A stretch of DNA of 64,000 nucleotides from Hydractinia symbiolongicarpus (Eukaryota; Cnidaria; Hydrozoa; Anthoathecata; Hydractiniidae). The number at the start of each line of letters is the position of its first letter. Position 1 is the first letter of the stretch. The stretch is taken from contig NC_079885.1 of NCBI RefSeq assembly GCF_029227915.1, positions 1,302,001 through 1,366,000 of the forward strand, given 5' to 3'. Both the position numbers and the translations under genes were made by a program. The notes under the pieces are model-generated. The model did not search any database, had not been told where the DNA came from, and worked only from the letters and a program-made list of their open reading frames with translations. Shown here one piece after another: positions 24,401 to 39,200 of the stretch.

Positions 24401-27400
24401 CCCGAACGATTTTTTAAATTATTTTTTCAGCACTAAAACGCATGAGACTTGTAGTTTTTAAAAATGTTTTCATTTTTGCTGAGACGCTGAATAAAAGAAG
24501 TTTAATCGCCGGGAAACGAAAACCCGCGACTTCCCGTAAATCCCGGACTCGGCCCGTATAGTCAAAAGTATACAAAGAAAGTACCCAGGGAGTAAACTCA
24601 TTTCCCGAACGATTTTTTAAATTATATTTTCACCACTAAAACGCATGAGACTTGTAGTTTTCAAAAATGTTTTCATTTTTGATGAGACGCTGAATGAAAG
24701 AAGTTTAATCGCCGGCAAACGAAAACCTGCGATTTCCCGTAAATCCCGGACTCGGCCCGTATAGTCAAAAGTATAATAAGAAAGTACCCAGGGTGTAAAC
24801 TCAATTCCCGAACGATTTTTTAAATTATTATTTCACCACTAAAGCCCATGAGACTTGTAGTTTTTAAAAATGATTTCATTTTTGATGAGACGCTGAATAA
24901 AAGAAGTTTAATCGCTGGCAAACGAAAACCCGCCATTTCCCGTAAACCCTGGACTCGGCCCGTATAATCAAAAGTATACAAAGAATGTACCCAGGGAGTA
25001 AACTCATTTCCCGAACGATTTTTTAAATTATTTTTTCACCACTAAAACGCATGACACTTGTAGTTTTCAAAATTGTTTTCATTTTTGATGAGACGCTGAA
25101 TAAAAGACGTTTAATCGCCGGCAAGCGAAAACCCGCCATTTCCCGTAAACCCCAGACTCGGCCCGCATAGTCAAAAGTATACAAAGAAAGTACCCATGGA
25201 GTAAACTCATTTCCCGAACGATTTTTTAAATTATTTTTTCAGCACTAAAACGCATGAGACTTGTAGTTTTTAAAAATGTTTTCATTTTTGATGAGACGGT
25301 GAATAAAAGAAGTTTAATCGCCGGCAAACGAAAACCTGCAATTTCCCGTAAATCCTGGACTCGGCCCGTATAGTCAAAAGTATACAAAGAAAGTACCCAG
25401 GGTGTAAACTCATTTCCCAAACGATTTTTTAAATTAATATTTCACCACTAAAACGCATGAGACTTGTAGTTTTCAAAAATGTTTTCATTTTTGATGAGAC
25501 GCTGAATAAAAGACGTTTAATCGCCGGCAAACGAAAACCCGCCATTTTCCGTAAACCCCAGACTCGGCCCGCATAGTCAAAAGTTTACAAAGAAAGTACC
25601 GATGGAGTAAACTCATTTCCCGAACGATTTTTTAAATTATTTTTTCAGCACTAAAACGCATGAGACTTGTAGTTTTTAAAAATGTTTTCATTTTTGATGA
25701 GACGGTGAATAAAAGAAGTTTAATGGCCGGCAAACGAAAACCTGCGATTTCCCGTAAATCCTGGACTCGGCCCGTATAGTCAAAAGTATACAAAGAAAGT
25801 ACCCAGGGAGTAAACTTATTTCCCAAACGATTTTTTAAATGATTATTTCACCACTAAAACGCATGAGACTTGTAGTTTTCAAGAATGTTTTCATTTTTGA
25901 TGAGACGCTGAATAAAAGCAGTTTAATCGCCGGCAAACGAAAACCCGCCATTTCTCGTAAACCCTGGACTCGGCCCGTATAATCAAAAGTATACAAAGAA
26001 AGTACCCATGGAGTAAACTCATTTCCCGAACGATTTTTTAAATTATTTTTTCAGCACTAAAACGCATGAGACTTGTAGTTTTTAAAAATGTTTTCATTTT
26101 CGATGAGACGGTGAATAAAAGAAGTTTAATCGCCGGCAAACGAAAACCTGCGATTTCCCGTAAATCCTGGACTCGGCCCGTATAGTCAAAAGTATACAAA
26201 GAAAGTATCCAGGGAATAAACTCTTTTCCCGAACGATTTTTTAAATTATTTTTTCACCACTAAAACCCATGAGACTTGTAGTTTTTAAAAATGTTTTCAT
26301 TTTTGCTGAGACGCTGAATAAAAGAAGTTTAATCGCCGGGAAACGAAAACCCGCGACTTCCCGTAAATCCCGGACTCGGCCCGTATAGTCAAAAGTATAC
26401 AAAGAAAGTACCCAGGGAGTAAACTCATTTCCCGAACGATTTTTTAAATTATATTTTCACCACTAAAACGCATGAGACTTGTAGTTTTCAAAAATGTTTT
26501 CATTTTTGATGAGACGCTGAATGAAAGAAGTTTAATCGCCGGCAAACGAAAACCTGCGATTTCCCGTAAATCCCGGACTCGGCCCGTATAGTCAAAAGTA
26601 TAATAAGAAAGTACCCAGGGTGTAAACTCAATTCCCGAACGATTTTTTAAATTATTATTTCACCACTAAAGCCCATGAGACTTGTAGTTTTTAAAAATGA
26701 TTTCATTTTTGATGAGACGCTGAATAAAAGAAGTTTAATCGCCGGCAAACGAAAACCCGCCATTTCCCGTAAACCCTGGACTCGGCCCGTATAATCAAAA
26801 GTATACAAAGAATGTACCCAGGGAGTAAACTCATTTCCCGAACGATTTTTTAAATTATTTTTTCACCACTAAAACGCATGACACTTGTAGTTTTCAAAAT
26901 TGTTTTCATTTTTGATGAGACGCTGAATAAAAGACGTTTAATCGCCGGCAAACGAAAACCCGCCATTTCCCGTAAATCCTGGACTCGGCCCGTATAGTCA
27001 AAAGTATACAAAGAAAGTACCCAGGGAGTAAACTCATTTCCCAAACGATTTTTTAAATTATTATTTCACCACTAAAACGCATGAGACTTGTAGTTTTCAA
27101 GAATGTTTTCATTTTTGATGAGACGCTGAATAAAAGCAGTTTAATCGCCGGCAAACGAAAACCCGCCATTTCTCGTAAACCCTGGACTCGGCCCGTATAA
27201 TCAAAAGTATACAAAGAAAGTACCCATGGAGTAAACTCATTTCCCGAACGATTTTTTAAATTATTTTTTCAGCACTAAAACGCATGAGACTTGTAGTTTT
27301 TAAAAATGTTTTCATTTTCGATGAGACGGTGAATAAAAGAAGTTTAATCGCCGGCAAACGAAAACCTGCGATTTCCCGTAAATCCTGGACTCGGCCCGTA

Positions 27401-30400
27401 TAGTCAAAAGTATACAAAGAAAGTATCCAGGGAATAAACTCTTTTCCCGAACGATTTTTTAAATTATTTTTTCACCACTAAAACGCATGAGACTTGTAGT
27501 TTTTAAAAATGTTTTCATTTTTGCTGAGACGCTGAATAAAAGAAGTTTAATCGCCGGGAAACGAAAACCCGCGACTTCCCGTAAATCCCGGACTCGGCCC
27601 GTATAGTCAAAAGTATACAAAGAAAGTACCCAGGGAGTAAACTCATTTCCCGAACGATTTTTTAAATTATATTTTCACCACTAAAACGCATGAGACTTGT
27701 AGTTTTCAAAAATGTTTTCATTTTTGATGAGACGCTGAATGAAAGAAGTTTAATCGCCGGCAAACGAAAACCTGCGATTTCCCGTAAATCCCGGACTCGG
27801 CCCGTATAGTCAAAAGTATAATAAGAAAGTACCCAGGGTGTAAACTCAATTCCCGAACGATTTTTTAAATTATTATTTCACCACTAGAGCCCATGAGACT
27901 TGTAGTTTTTAAAAATGATTTCATTTTTGATGAGACGCTGAATAAAAGAAGTTTAATCGCCGGCAAACGAAAACCCGCCATTTCCCGTAAACCCTGGACT
28001 CGGCCCGTATAATCAAAAGTATACAAAGAATGTACCCAGGGAGTAAACTCATTTCCCGAACGATTTTTTAAATTATTTTTTCACCACTAAAACGCATGAC
28101 ACTTGTAGTTTTCAAAATTGTTTTCATTTTTGATGAGACGCTGAATAAAAGACGTTTAATCGCCGGCAAACGAAAACCCGCCATTTCCCGTAAACCCCAG
28201 ACTCGGCCCGCATAGTCAAAAGTATACAAAGAAAGTACCCATGGAGTAAACTCATTTCCCGAACGATTTTTTAAATTATTTTTTCAGCACTAAAACGCAT
28301 GAGACTTGTAGTTTTTAAAAATGTTTTCATTTTTGATGAGACGGTGAATAAAAGAAGTTTAATCGCCGGCAAACGAAAACCTGCAATTTCCCGTAAATCC
28401 TGGACTCGGCCCGTATAGTCAAAAGTATACAAAGAAAGTACCCAGGGAGTAAACTCATTTCCCAAACGATTTTTTAAATTATTATTTCACCACTAAAGCG
28501 CATGAGACTTGTAGTTTTCAAGAATGTTTTCATTTTTGATGAGACGCTGAATAAAAGCAGTTTAATCGCCGGCAAACGAAAACCTGCGATTTCCCGTAAA
28601 TCCCGGCTCGGCCCGTATAGTCAAAAGTATACAAAGAAAGTACCCAGGGTGTAAACTCATTTCCCAAACGATTTTTTAAATTAATATTTCACCACTAAAA
28701 CGCATGAGACTTGTAGTTTTCAAAAATGTTTTCATTTTTGATGAGACGCTGAATAAAAGACGTTTAATCGCCGGCAAACGAAAACCCGCCATTTTCCGTA
28801 AACCCCAGACTCGGCCCGCATAGTCAAAAGTTTACAAAGAAAGTACCCATGGAGTAAACTCATTTCCCGAACGATTTTTTAAATTATTTTTTCAGCACTA
28901 AAACGCATGAGACTTGTACTTTTTAAAAATGTTTTCATTTTTGATGAGACGGTGAATAAAAGAAGTTTAATGGCCGGCAAACGACAACCTGCGATTTCCC
29001 GTAAATCCTGGACTCGGCCCGTATAGTCAAAAGTATACAAAGAAAGTACCCAGGGAGTAAACTCATTTCCCGAACGATTTTTTAAATTATTTTTTCAGCA
29101 CTAAAACGCATGAGACTTGTAGTTTTTAAAAATGTTTTCATTTTCGATGAGACGGTGAATAAAAGAAGTTTAATCGCCGGCAAACGAAAACCTGCGATTT
29201 CCCGTAAATCCTGGACTCGGCCCGTATAGTCAAAAGTATACAAAGAAAGTATCCAGGGAATAAACTCTTTTCCCGAACGATTTTTTAAATTATTTTTTCA
29301 CCACTAAAACGCATGAGACTTGTAGTTTTCAAAATTGTTTTCATTTTTGATGAGACGCTGAATAAAAGACGTTTAATCGCCGGCAAACGAAAACCCGCCA
29401 TTTCCCGTAAACCCCAGACTCGGCCCGCATAGTCAAAAGTATACAAAGAAAGTACCCATGGAGTAAACTCATTTCCCGAACGATTTTTTAAATTATTTTT
29501 TCAGCACTAAAACGCATGAGACTTGTAGTTTTTAAAAATGTTTTCATTTTTGATGAGACGGTGAATAAAAGAAGTTTAATCGCCGGCAAACGAAAACCTG
29601 CAATTTCCCGTAAATCCTGGACTCGGCCCGTATAGTCAAAAGTATACAAAGAAAGTACCCAGGGAGTAAACTCATTTCCCAAACGATTTTTTAAATTATT
29701 ATTTCACCACTAAAGCGCATGAGACTTGTAGTTTTCAAGAATGTTTTCATTTTTGATGAGACGCTGAATAAAAGCAGTTTAATCGCCGGCAAACGAAAAC
29801 CTTCGATTTCCCGTAAATCCCGGCTCAGCCCGTATAGTCAAAAGTATACAAAGAAATTACCCAGGGTGTAAACTCATTTCCCAAACGATTTTTTAAATTA
29901 ATATTTCACCACTAAAACGCATGAGACTTGTAGTTTTCAAAAATGTTTTCATTTTTGATGAGACGCTGAATAAAAGACGTTTAATCGCCGGCAAACGAAA
30001 ACCCGCCATTTCCCGTAAACCCCAGACTCGGCCCGCATAGTCAAAAGTTTACAAAAAAAGTACCCATGGAGTAAACTCATTTGCCGAACGATTTTTTAAA
30101 TTATTTTTTCAGCACTAAAACGCATGAGACTTGTAGTTTTTAAAAATGTTTTCATTTTTGATGAGACGGTGAATAAAAGAAGTTTAATGGCCGGCAAACG
30201 AAAACCTGCGATTTCCCGTAAATCCTGGACTCGGCCCGTATAGTCAAAAGTATACAAAGAAAGTACCCAGGGAGTAAACTTATTTCCCAAACGATTTTTT
30301 AAATGATTATTTCACCACTAAAACGCATGAGACTTGTAGTTTTCAAGAATGTTTTCATTTTTGATGAGACGCTGAAGAAAAGCAGTTTAATCGCCGGCAA

Positions 30401-31700
30401 ACGAAAACCTGCGATTTCCTGTAAATCCCGGACTCGGCCCGTATAGTCAAAAGTATACAAAGAAAGTATCCAGGGAATAAACTCTTTTCCCGAACGATTT
30501 TTTAAATTATTTTTTCACCACTAAAACGCATGAGACTTGTAGTTTCAAAATTGTTTTCATTTTTGATGAGACGCTGAATAAAAGACGTTTAATCGCCGGC
30601 AAACGAAAACCCGCCATTTCCCGTAAACCCCAGACTCGGCCCGCATAGTCAAAAGTATACAAAGAAAGTACCCATGGAGTAAACTCATTTCCCGAACGAT
30701 TTTTTAAATTATTTTTTCAGCACTAAAACGCATGAGACTTGTAGTTTTTAAAAATGTTTTCATTTTTGATGAGACGGTGAATAAAAGAAGTTTAATCGCC
30801 GGCAAACGAAAACCTGCAATTTCCCGTAAATCCTGGACTCGGCCCGTATAGTCAAAAGTATACAAAGAAAGTACCCAGGGAGTAAACTCATTTCCCAAAC
30901 GATTTTTTAAATTATTATTTCACCACTAGAGCGCATGAGACTTGTAGTTTTCAAGAATGTTTTCATTTTTGATGAGACGCTGAATAAAAGCAGTTTAATC
31001 GCCGGCAAACGAAAACCTGCGATTTCCCGTAAATCCCGGCTCGGCCCGTATAGTCAAAAGTATACAAAGAAATTACCCAGGGTGTAAACTCATTTCCCAA
31101 ACGATTTTTTAAATTAATATTTCACCACTAAAACGCATGAGACTTGTAGTTTTCAAAAATGTTTTTATTTTTGATGAGACGCTGAATAAAAGACGTTTAA
31201 TCGCCGGCAAACGAAAACCCGCCATTTCCCGTAAACCCCAGACTCGGCCCGCATAGTCAAAAGTTTACAAAAAAAGTACCCATGGAGTAAACTCATTTGC
31301 CGAACGATTTTTTAAATTATTTTTTCAGCACTAAAACGCATGAGACTTGTAGTTTTTAAAAATGTTTTCATTTTTGATGAGACGGTGAATAAAAGAAGTT
31401 TAATGGCCGGCAAACGAAAACCTGCGATTTCCCGTAAATCCTGGACTCGGCCCGTATAGTCAAAAGTATACAAAGAAAGTACCCAGGGAGTAAACTTATT
31501 TCCCAAACGATTTTTTAAATGATTATTTCACCACTAAAACGCATGAGACTTGTAGTTTTCAAGAATGTTTTCATTTTTGATGAGACGCTGAAGAAAAGCA
31601 GTTTAATCGCCGGCAAACGAAAACCTGCGATTTCCTGTAAATCCCGGACTCGGCCCGTATAGTCAAAAGTATACAAAGAAAGTACCCAGGGAGTAAACTC
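21403..31700. repeat. D/F/G-rich satellite mosaic, including a 1216-bp 6-mer
   Basis: Dominated by D, F and G monomers plus two local variants, CAAGAATG with AAAGCAG and CATGACAC with CAAAATTG and AAAGACG. Corresponding D monomers sit 2436, 2842 and 3045 bp apart (12, 14 and 15 monomers), so the blocks have been shuffled. The last part is a 1216-bp, 6-monomer unit: D monomers at 29488, 30096, 30704 and 31312 are each 608 bp apart. The 608 rather than 609 is explained by 1-bp losses, for example CCCGGCTCGG and the shortened TAGTTTCAAAATTG near 30541. Confidence 0.8.
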
Positions 31701-34700
31701 ATTTCCAGAACGATTTTTTAAATTATTTTTTCACCACTAAAACGCATAAGACTTGTATTTTTTAAAAATGTTTTCATTTTTGATGAGACGCTGAATAAAA
31801 GAAAACCCGCGATTTCCCGTAAATCCCGGCTTGGCCCGTATAGTCAAAAGTATACAAAGAAAGTACCCAGGGAGTAAACTGATTTTCCGAACGATTTTTT
31901 ATATTATTTTCTTACCACTAAACGCATGAGACTTGTAGTTTTCAAAAATATTTTCATATTTGATGGGACTCTGAATAAAAGAAGTTTAATCGCCGACAAA
32001 CGAAAACCCGCCATTTCCCGTAAACCCCAGACTCGGCCCGCATAGTCAAAAGTTTACAAAAAAAGTACCCAGGGAGTAAACTCATTTCCCGAACGATTTT
32101 TTAAATTATTTTTTCAGCACTAAAACGCATGAGACTTGTAGTTTTTAAAAATGTTTTCATTTTTGATGAGACGGTGAATAAAAGAAGTTTAATCGCCGGC
32201 AAACGAAAACCTGCAATTTCCCGTAAATCCTGGACTCGGCCCGTATAGTCAAAAGTATACAAAGAAAGTACCCAGGGAGTAAACTCATTTCCCAAACGAT
32301 TTTTTAAATTATTATTTCACCACTAAAGCGCATGAGACTTGTAGTTTTCAAGAATGTTTTCATTTTTGATGAGACGCTGAAGAAAAGCAGTTTAATCGCC
32401 GGCAAACGAAAACCTGCGATTTCCTGTAAATCCCGGACTCGGCCCGTATAGTCAAAAGTATACAAAGAAAGTACCCAGGGAGTAAACTCATTTCCAGAAC
32501 GATTTTTTAAATTATTTTTTCACCACTAAAACGCATAAGACTTGTATTTTTTAAAAATGTTTTCATTTTTGATGAGACGCTGAATAAAAGAAAACCCGCG
32601 ATTTCCCGTAAATCCCGGCTTGGCCCGTATAGTCAAAAGTATACAAAGAAAGTACCCAGGGAGTAAACTGATTTTCCGAACGATTTTTTATATTATTTTC
32701 TTACCACTAAACGCATGAGACTTGTAGTTTTCAAAAATATTTTCATATTTGATGGGACTCTGAATAAAAGAAGTTTAATCGCCGACAAACGAAAATCCGC
32801 GATTTTCCGTAAATCCCGGACTCGGCCCGTATAGTCAAAAGTATACAAAGAAAGTACCCAGGGAGTAAACTCATTTCCCGAACGATTTTTTAAATTATTT
32901 TTTCAGCACTAAAACGCATGAGACTTGTAGTTTTTAAAAATGTTTTCATTTTTGATGAGACGGTGAATAAAAGAAGTTTAATCGCCGGCAAACGAAAACC
33001 TGCAATTTCCCGTAAATCCTGGACTCGGCCCGTATAGTCAAAAGTATACAAAGAAAGTACCCAGGGAGTAAACTCATTTCCCAAACGATTTTTTAAATTA
33101 TTATTTCACCACTAAAGCGCATGAGACTTGTAGTTTTCAAGAATGTTTTCATTTTTGATGAGACGCTGAATAAAAGCAGTTTAATCGCCGGCAAACGAAA
33201 ACCTGCGATTTCCCGTAAATCCCGGCTCGGCCCGTATAGTCAAAAGTATACAAAGAAAGTACCCAGGGTGTAAACTCATTTCCCAAACGATTTTTTAAAT
33301 TAATATTTCACCACTAAAACGCATGAGACTTGTAGTTTTCAAAAATGTTTTCATTTTTGATGAGACTCTGAATAAAAGAAGTTTAATCGCCGACAAACGA
33401 AAACCCGCCATTTCCCGTAAACCCCAGACTCGGCCCGCATAGTCAAAAGTTTACAAAAAAAGTACCCAGGGAGTAAACTCATTTCCCGAACGATTTTTTA
33501 AATTATTTTTTCAGCACTAAAACGCATGAGACTTGTAGTTTTTAAAAATGTTTTCATTTTTGATGAGACGGTGAATAAAAGAAGTTTAATCGCCGGCAAA
33601 CGAAAACCTGCAATTTCCCGTAAATCCTGGACTCGGCCCGTATAGTCAAAAGTATACAAAGAAAGTACCCAGGGAGTAAACTCATTTCCCAAACGATTTT
33701 TTAAATTATTATTTCACCACTAAAGCGCATGAGACTTGTAGTTTTCAAGAATGTTTTCATTTTTGATGAGACGCTGAAGAAAAGCAGTTTAATCGCCGGC
33801 AAACGAAAACCTGCGATTTCCTGTAAATCCCGGACTCGGCCCGTATAGTCAAAAGTATACAAAGAAAGTACCCAGGGAGTAAACTCATTTCCAGAACGAT
33901 TTTTTAAATTATTTTTTCACCACTAAAACGCATAAGACTTGTATTTTTTAAAAATGTTTTCATTTTTGATGAGACGCTGAATAAAAGAAAACCCGCGATT
34001 TCCCGTAAATCCCGGCTTGGCCCGTATAGTCAAAAGTATACAAAGAAAGTACCCAGGGAGTAAACTGATTTTCCGAACGATTTTTTATATTATTTTCTTA
34101 CCACTAAACGCATGAGACTTGTAGTTTTCAAAAATATTTTCATATTTGATGGGACTCTGAATAAAAGAAGTTTAATCGCCGACAAACGAAAATCCGCGAT
34201 TTTCCGTAAATCCCGGACTCGGCCCGTATAGTCAAAAGTATACAAAGAAAGTACCCAGGGAGTAAACTCATTTCCCGAACGATTTTTTAAATTATTTTTT
34301 CAGCACTAAAACGCATGAGACTTGTAGTTTTTAAAAATGTTTTCATTTTTGATGAGACGGTGAATAAAAGAAGTTTAATCGCCGGCAAACGAAAACCTGC
34401 AATTTCCCGTAAATCCTGGACTCGGCCCGTATAGTCAAAAGTATACAAAGAAAGTACCCAGGGAGTAAACTCATTTCCCAAACGATTTTTTAAATTATTA
34501 TTTCACCACTAAAGCGCATGAGACTTGTAGTTTTCAAGAATGTTTTCATTTTTGATGAGACGCTGAATAAAAGCAGTTTAATCGCCGGCAAACGAAAACC
34601 TGCGATTTCCCGTAAATCCCGGCTCGGCCCGTATAGTCAAAAGTATACAAAGAAAGTACCCAGGGTGTAAACTCATTTCCCAAACGATTTTTTAAATTAA

Positions 34701-35160
34701 TATTTCACCACTAAAACGCATGAGACTTGTAGTTTTCAAAAATGTTTTCATTTTTGATGAGACGCTGAATAAAAGACGTTTAATCGCCGGCAAACGAAAA
34801 CCCGCCATTTCCCGTAAACCCCAGACTCGGCCCGCATAGTCAAAAGTTTACAAAAAAAGTACCCATGGAGTAAACTCATTTGCCGAACGATTTTTTAAAT
34901 TATTTTTTCAGCACTAAAACGCATGAGACTTGTAGTTTTTAAAAATGTTTTCATTTTTGATGAGACGGTGAATAAAAGAAGTTTAATGGCCGGCAAACGA
35001 AAACCTGCGATTTCCCGTAAATCCTGGACTCGGCCCGTATAGTCAAAAGTATACAAAGAAAGTACCCAGGGAGTAAACTTATTTCCCAAACGATTTTTTA
35101 AATGATTATTTCACCACTAAAACGCATGAGACTTGTAGTTTTCAAGAATGTTTTCATTTT
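31701..35160. repeat. 1397-bp HOR containing deletion-bearing monomers
   Basis: D monomers at 32101, 32890, 33498 and 34287 are spaced 789, 608 and 789 bp, giving a 1397-bp unit present about twice. The 789-bp part has four monomers, one of which has a 21-bp deletion (AAAAGAAAACCCG at 31797, 32586 and 33983). It is also marked by CTTGTATTTTTTAAAAATG and ATTATTTTCTTACC. The block ends with a D/CAAGAATG pair and passes into A/B monomers at about 35.16 kb. Confidence 0.85.
31797..31809. other. 21-bp deletion junction (also 32586, 33983, 37203)
   Basis: The usual AAAAGAAGTTTAATCG passes directly to AAAAGAAAACCCG, losing 21 bp including the GCCGGC palindrome. GAA flanks the lost segment on both sides, so short homology at the break is likely. 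All four monomers also share CTTGTATTTTTTAAAAATG, marking them as one lineage. Confidence 0.85.
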
Positions 35161-38100
35161 TGATGAGACGCTGAATAAAAGAAGTTTAATCGCCGGCAAA
35201 CGAAAACCCGCGATTTCCCGTAAATCCCGGGCTTGGCCCGTATAGTCAAAAGTATAAAAAGAAAGTACCCAGGGAGTAAACTCATTTCCCGAACGATTTT
35301 TTATATTATTTTTTTACCACTAAACGCATGAGACTTGTAGTTTTCAAAAATATTTTCATATTTGATGGGACGCTGAATAAAAGAAGTTTAATCGCCGGCA
35401 AACGAAAATCCGCGATTTCCCGTAAATCCCGGGCTTGGCCCGTATAGTCAAAAGTATAAAAAGAAAGTACCCAGGGAGTAAACTCATTTCCCGAACGATT
35501 TTTTATATTATTTTTTTACCACTAAACGCATGAGACTTGTAGTTTTCAAAAATATTTTCATATTTGATGGGACGCTGAATAAAAGAAGTTTAATCGCCGG
35601 CAAACGAAAATCCGCGATTTTCCGTAAATCCCGGACTCGGCCCGTATAGTCAAAAGTATACAAAGAAAGTACCCAGGGAGTAAACTCATTTCCCGAACGA
35701 TTTTTTAAATTATATTTTCACCACTAAAACGCATGAGACTTGTAGTTTTCAAAAATGTTTTCATTTTTGATGAGACGCTAAATGAAAGAAGTTTAATCGC
35801 CACAAACGAAAACCTGCGATTTCCCGTAAATCCCGGACTCGGCCCGTATAGTCAAAAGTATAATAAGAAAGTAACCAGGGTTTAAACTCATTTCCAGAAC
35901 GATTTTTTAAATTATTTTTTCACCACTAAAACGCATAAGACTTGTAGTTTTCAAAAATATTTTCATATTTGATGGGACGCTGAATAAAAGAAGTTTAATC
36001 GCCGGCAAACGAAAATCCGCGATTTTCCGTAAATCCCGAACTCAGCCCGTATAGTCAAAAGTATACAAAGAAAGTACCCAGGGAGTAAACTCATTTCCCG
36101 AACGATTTTTTAAATTATTTTTTCACCACTAAAACGCATAAGACTTGTAGTTTTTAAAAATGTTTTCATTTTTGATGAGACGCTGAATAAAAGAAGTTTA
36201 ATCGCCGGCAAACGAAAACCCGCGATTTCCCGTAAATCCCGGGCTTGGCCCGTATAGTCAAAAGTATAAAAAGAAAGTATCCAGGGAGTAAACTCATTTC
36301 CCGAACGATTTTTTATATTATTTTTTTACCACTAAACGCATGAGACTTGTAGTTTTCAAAAATATTTTCATATTTGATGGGACGCTGAATAAAAGAAGTT
36401 TAATCGCCGGCAAACGAAAATCCGCGATTTTCCGTAAATCCCGGACTCGGCCCGTATAGTCAAAAGTATACAAAGAAAGTACCCAGGGAGTAAACTCATT
36501 TCCCGAACGATTTTTTAAATTTATTTTTTCACCACTAAAACGCATGAGACTTGTACTTTTCAAAAATGTTTTCATTTTTGATGAGACGCTTAATGAAAGA
36601 GGTTTAATCGCTGGCAAACGAAATCCCGCGTTTTCCCGTAAATCCGGGGCTTGGCCCGTATTGTCGAATGTATACAAAGAAAGTACCCTGTGAGTAAACT
36701 CATTTCCAGAACGATTTTTTAAATTATTTTTTCACCACTAAAACGCATAAGACTTGTAGTTTTCAAAAATGTTTTCATTTTTGATGAGACGGTGAATAAA
36801 AGAAGTTTAATGGCCGGCAAACGAAAACCTGCGATTTCCCGTAAATCCTGGACTCGGCCCGTATAGTCAAAAGTATACAAAGAAAGTACCCAGGGAGTAA
36901 ACTTATTTCCCAAACGATTTTTTAAATGATTATTTCACCACTAAAACGCATGAGACTTGTAGTTTTCAAGAATGTTTTCATTTTTGATGAGACGCTGAAG
37001 AAAAGCAGTTTAATCGCCGGCAAACGAAAACCTGCGATTTCCCGTAAATCCCGGCTCGGCCCGTATAGTCAAAAGTATACAAAGAAAGTACCCAGGGTGT
37101 AAACTCATTTCCCAAACGATTTTTTAAATTAATATTTCACCACTAAAACGCATGAGACTTGTATTTTTTAAAAATGTTTTCATTTTTGATGAGACGCTGA
37201 ATAAAAGAAAACCCGCGATTTCCCGTAAATCCCGGCTTGGCCCGTATAGTCAAAAGTATACAAAGAAAGTACCCAGGGAGTAAACTCATTTCCCGAACGA
37301 TTTTTTAAATTATATTTTCACCACTAAAACGCATGAGACTTGTAGTTTTCAAAAATGTTTTCATTTTTGATGAGACGCTAAATGAAAGAAGTTTAATCGC
37401 CACAAACGAAAACCTGCGATTTCCCGTAAATCCCGGACTCGGCCCGTATAGTCAAAAGTATAATAAGAAAGTACCCAGGGTTTAAACTCATTTCCAGAAC
37501 GATTTTTTAAATTATTTTTTCACCACTAAAACGCATAAGACTTGTAGTTTTCAAAAATATTTTCATATTTGATGGGACGCTGAATAAAAGAAGTTTAATC
37601 GCCGGCAAACGAAAATCCGCGATTTTCCGTAAATCCCGAACTCGGCCCGTATAGTCAAAAGTATACAAAGAAAGTACCCAGGGAGTAAACTCATTTCCCG
37701 AACGATTTTTTAAATTATTTTTTCACCACTAAAACGCATAAGACTTGTAGTTTTTAAAAATGTTTTCATTTTTGATGAGACGCTGAATAAAAGAAGTTTA
37801 ATCGCCGGCAAACGAAAACCCGCGATTTCCCGTAAATCCCGGGCTTGACCCGTATAGTCAAAAGTATAAAAAGAAAGTATCCAGGGAGTAAACTCATTTC
37901 CCGAACGATTTTTTATATTATTTTTTTACCACTAAACGCATGAGACTTGTAGTTTTCAAAAATATTTTCATATTTGATGGGACGCTGAATAAAAGAAGTT
38001 TAATCGCCGGCAAACGAAAATCCGCGATTTTCCGTAAATCCCGGACTCGGCCCGTATAGTCAAAAGTATACAAAGAAAGTACCCAGGGAGTAAACTCATT

Positions 38101-39200
38101 TCCCGAACGATTTTTTAAATTTATTTTTTCACCACTAAAACGCATGAGACTTGTACTTTTCAAAAATGTTTTCATTTTTGATGAGACGCTTAATGAAAGA
38201 GGTTTAATCGCCGGCAAACAAAATCCCGCGTTTTCCCGTAAATCCGGGGCTTGGCCCGTATTGTCGAATGTATACAAAGAAAGTACCCTGTGAGTAAACT
38301 CATTTCCAGAACGATTTTTTAAATTATTTTTTCACCACTAAAACGCATAAGACTTGTAGTTTTTAAAAATGTTTTCATTTTTGATGAGACTCTGAATAAA
38401 AGAAGTTTAATCGCCGGCAAACGAAAACCCGCGATTTCCCGTAAATCCCGGCTTGGCCCGTATAGTCAAAAGTATACAAAGAAAGTACCCAGGGAGTAAA
38501 CTCATTTCCCGAACGATTTTTTAAATTATTTTTTCACCACTAAAACGCATAAGACTTGTAGTTTTTAAAAATGTTTTCATTTTTGATGAGACGCTGAATA
38601 AAAGAAGTTTAATCGCCGGCAAACGAAAACCCGCGATTTCCCGTAAATCCCGGGCTTGGCCCGTATAGTCAAAAGTATAAAAAGAAAGTATCCAGGGAGT
38701 AAACTCATTTCCCGAACGATTTTTTATATTATTTTTTTACCACTAAACGCATGAGACTTGTAGTTTTCAAAAATATTTTCATATTTGATGGGACGCTGAA
38801 TAAAAGAAGTTTAATCGCCGGCAAACGAAAATCCGCGATTTTCCGTAAATCCCGGACTCGGCCAGTGTAGTCAAATGTATACAAAGAAAGTACCCAGGGA
38901 GTAAACTCATTTCCCGAACGATTTTTTAAATTTATTTTTTCACCACTAAAACGCATGAGAAATGTAGTTTTCAAAAATGTTTTCATTTTTGATGAGACGC
39001 TTAATGAAAGAGGTTTAATCGCCGGCAAACGAAATCCCGCGTTTTCCCGTAAATCCGGGGCTTGGCCCGTATTGTCGAATGTATACAAAGAAAGTACCCT
39101 GTGAGTAAACTCATTTCCAGAACGATTTTTTAAATTATTTTTTCACCACTAAAACGCATAAGACTTGTAGTTTTTAAAAATGTTTTCATTTTTGATGAGA
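35161..39200. repeat. Satellite block with 1600-bp and 811-bp offsets
   Basis: About 1.06 kb from 35701 recurs at 37301 with an exact 1600-bp offset, shown by CGCCACAAACG, CAGGGTTTAAACTC and CTTGTACTTTTC. The first copy departs near 36765 (TTTCAAAAATG, GACGGTG) and the second continues into A monomers. Subtype C monomers near 38.16 and 38.97 kb give an 811-bp, four-monomer step. The monomer at 37203 carries the 21-bp deletion of the preceding block. Confidence 0.82.
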
